NCBI GenBank assembly: GCA_023458355.1
Contig: JAEWZS010000181.1
Location: 1 to 22,168 of the forward strand
Length of the DNA stretch: 22,168 nucleotides
Reading direction: 5' to 3'
From: Bacillota bacterium
GTDB taxonomy: Bacteria; Bacillota; Clostridia; Christensenellales; CAG-138
The notes beneath the pieces are model-generated. The model saw nothing but the letters and a program-made list of their open reading frames with translations, had not been told where the DNA came from and searched no databases. Position numbers and translations under genes: made by a program. This document shows positions 21,410-22,168 of the stretch, in pieces (the first letter of the stretch is position 1; every line of letters begins with the position of its first letter).

Positions 21410-22168
21410 ATGAGTAAGAATGTATATGTAATAATCGAACAAAGAGATGGTAACGTCCAAAGCATAGGTTACGAGTTGCTTGGGGAAGCATTTTCCCTTG
21501 CCTTTGACCTCAAGCAAAAGGTGGTGGCGGTACTTATCGGTGGTAAAAACATTATCGAGAAAGCGCAGGAGCTTATATACTTCGGTGCGGACGAGGTGGT
21601 GGCAGTGGCGGATGACAGGCTGATAGAATACGCCTCTCTTCCATATACACGGGCATTAGAGCAGATAATACGCGCGGACGACCCCGAGATTATGCTATTT
21701 GGTGCAACCTCCATTGGACGGGACCTTGCGCCTCGTACCTCAGCGAGAGTTAAGACCGGTCTGACCGCGGACTGCACAGGGTTGTGCATCAATCCCGAAA
21801 ACGGACTGCTTATGATGACCCGCCCGGCGTTTGGCGGCAACCTTATGGCGGTTATCAACTGTAAACGGCATAGACCACAAATGGCTACGGTGCGCCCTGG
21901 TGTGATGCAGCCGCTTGAGTGTGATACTTCTCGTACAGGCTGTATACGAAGCTTTGATGTTATATTTGATAGCAGTGACTTTGCCGTTGAACTCCTTGAT
22001 GTGATTACGGACCTTAAGGAGAAGGCGGATATCACCAAGGCGAAGTGCCTTGTCAGCGGCGGACGCGGAATAGGCGGTCCGAAGGGCTTTGAAGGACTTA
22101 GGAAGCTCGCCGACGAACTACAGGGTGATATCGCATCCTCCAGGGCACCTGTAGAAGCGGGTTGGATA
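21410..22168 (+). CDS. etfA: electron transfer flavoprotein alpha subunit, 3' end outside window
   Basis: The frame is open from the ATG at 21410 (AAGGAG nine bases upstream) to the last base, giving 253 residues without a stop. The N-terminal part reads MSKNVYVIIEQRDGNVQSIG, then LIGGKNI, ELIYFGADEVVAVAD and FGATSIGRDLAPRTSARVKT, as in EtfA. The C-terminal FAD domain begins with LVSGGRGIGGPKGFEGLRKL and breaks off in the conserved APVEAGW segment, shortly before the FAD-binding Gln-Thr-Gly region expected next. About 80 more residues should lie beyond the window. It holds the catalytic FAD of the Etf heterodimer. No sign of damage; the truncation is due to the window edge. Confidence 0.95.
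   Translation, partial: MSKNVYVIIEQRDGNVQSIGYELLGEAFSLAFDLKQKVVAVLIGGKNIIEKAQELIYFGADEVVAVADDRLIEYASLPYTRALEQIIRADDPEIMLFGATSIGRDLAPRTSARVKTGLTADCTGLCINPENGLLMMTRPAFGGNLMAVINCKRHRPQMATVRPGVMQPLECDTSRTGCIRSFDVIFDSSDFAVELLDVITDLKEKADITKAKCLVSGGRGIGGPKGFEGLRKLADELQGDIASSRAPVEAGWI

Overview
The window looks like a chromosomal piece of an anaerobic, probably spore-forming Bacillota (Clostridia-type). The signs are strong AGGAGG-type ribosome binding sites, a lipoprotein-anchored sugar-binding protein, a small basic protein resembling SspP spore proteins, and an acyl-CoA dehydrogenase-etfB-etfA cluster of the type found in butyrate-forming clostridia. No species can be named from the sequence alone. 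No rRNA, tRNA, CRISPR array or insertion sequence was seen.

Layout. (1) Positions 1-1864, plus strand: the end of a polysaccharide polymerase/O-antigen ligase-like gene and a Wzx-type flippase. (2) 1877-2189, minus strand: two tiny basic-protein genes in tandem, the upstream one too short for routine ORF lists. (3) 2241-2289: a 21-bp hairpin. (4) 2432-11453, minus strand: a pentose operon read from right to left. It encodes a binding lipoprotein, CUT2-type ATPase, two permeases, an AraD-like class II aldolase/epimerase, UlaE-like L-ribulose-5-phosphate 3-epimerase, LyxK-like FGGY kinase and an aldo/keto reductase. (5) 11810-12787, minus: a SorC-family regulator. (6) 13066-17787, plus: a complete thiamine-diphosphate 2-oxoacid/acetoin dehydrogenase complex (E1 alpha, E1 beta, E2, E3). 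(7) 17863-19281, minus: an SMP-30 sugar lactonase and a MarR regulator. (8) 19448-22168, plus: acyl-CoA dehydrogenase, etfB and the start of etfA, which runs off the window.

How the parts fit. The transporter plus kinase, 3-epimerase and 4-epimerase-like enzyme spell out the route L-xylulose -> L-xylulose-5-P -> L-ribulose-5-P -> D-xylulose-5-P. No isomerase or 3-keto-gulonate-6-P decarboxylase is present, so the imported substrate is more likely L-xylulose itself or a polyol oxidised to it than an aldose or ascorbate derivative. The SorC gene sits between this operon and the dehydrogenase operon. A 12-bp palindrome (TGACAATTGTCA) overlaps the -35 box of the dehydrogenase promoter and a one-base variant lies upstream of the transporter operon, which suggests one regulator controls both sugar uptake and an acyl-CoA-forming complex. 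The MarR gene and acyl-CoA dehydrogenase diverge from a compact region with two well-formed promoters and repeated AT-rich sites.

The most unusual points are the shared operator linking L-pentose catabolism to a ThDP dehydrogenase, an E2 whose HxxxDG active-site motif reads HxxxNG and which carries two E3-binding domains, and the pair of small basic genes.
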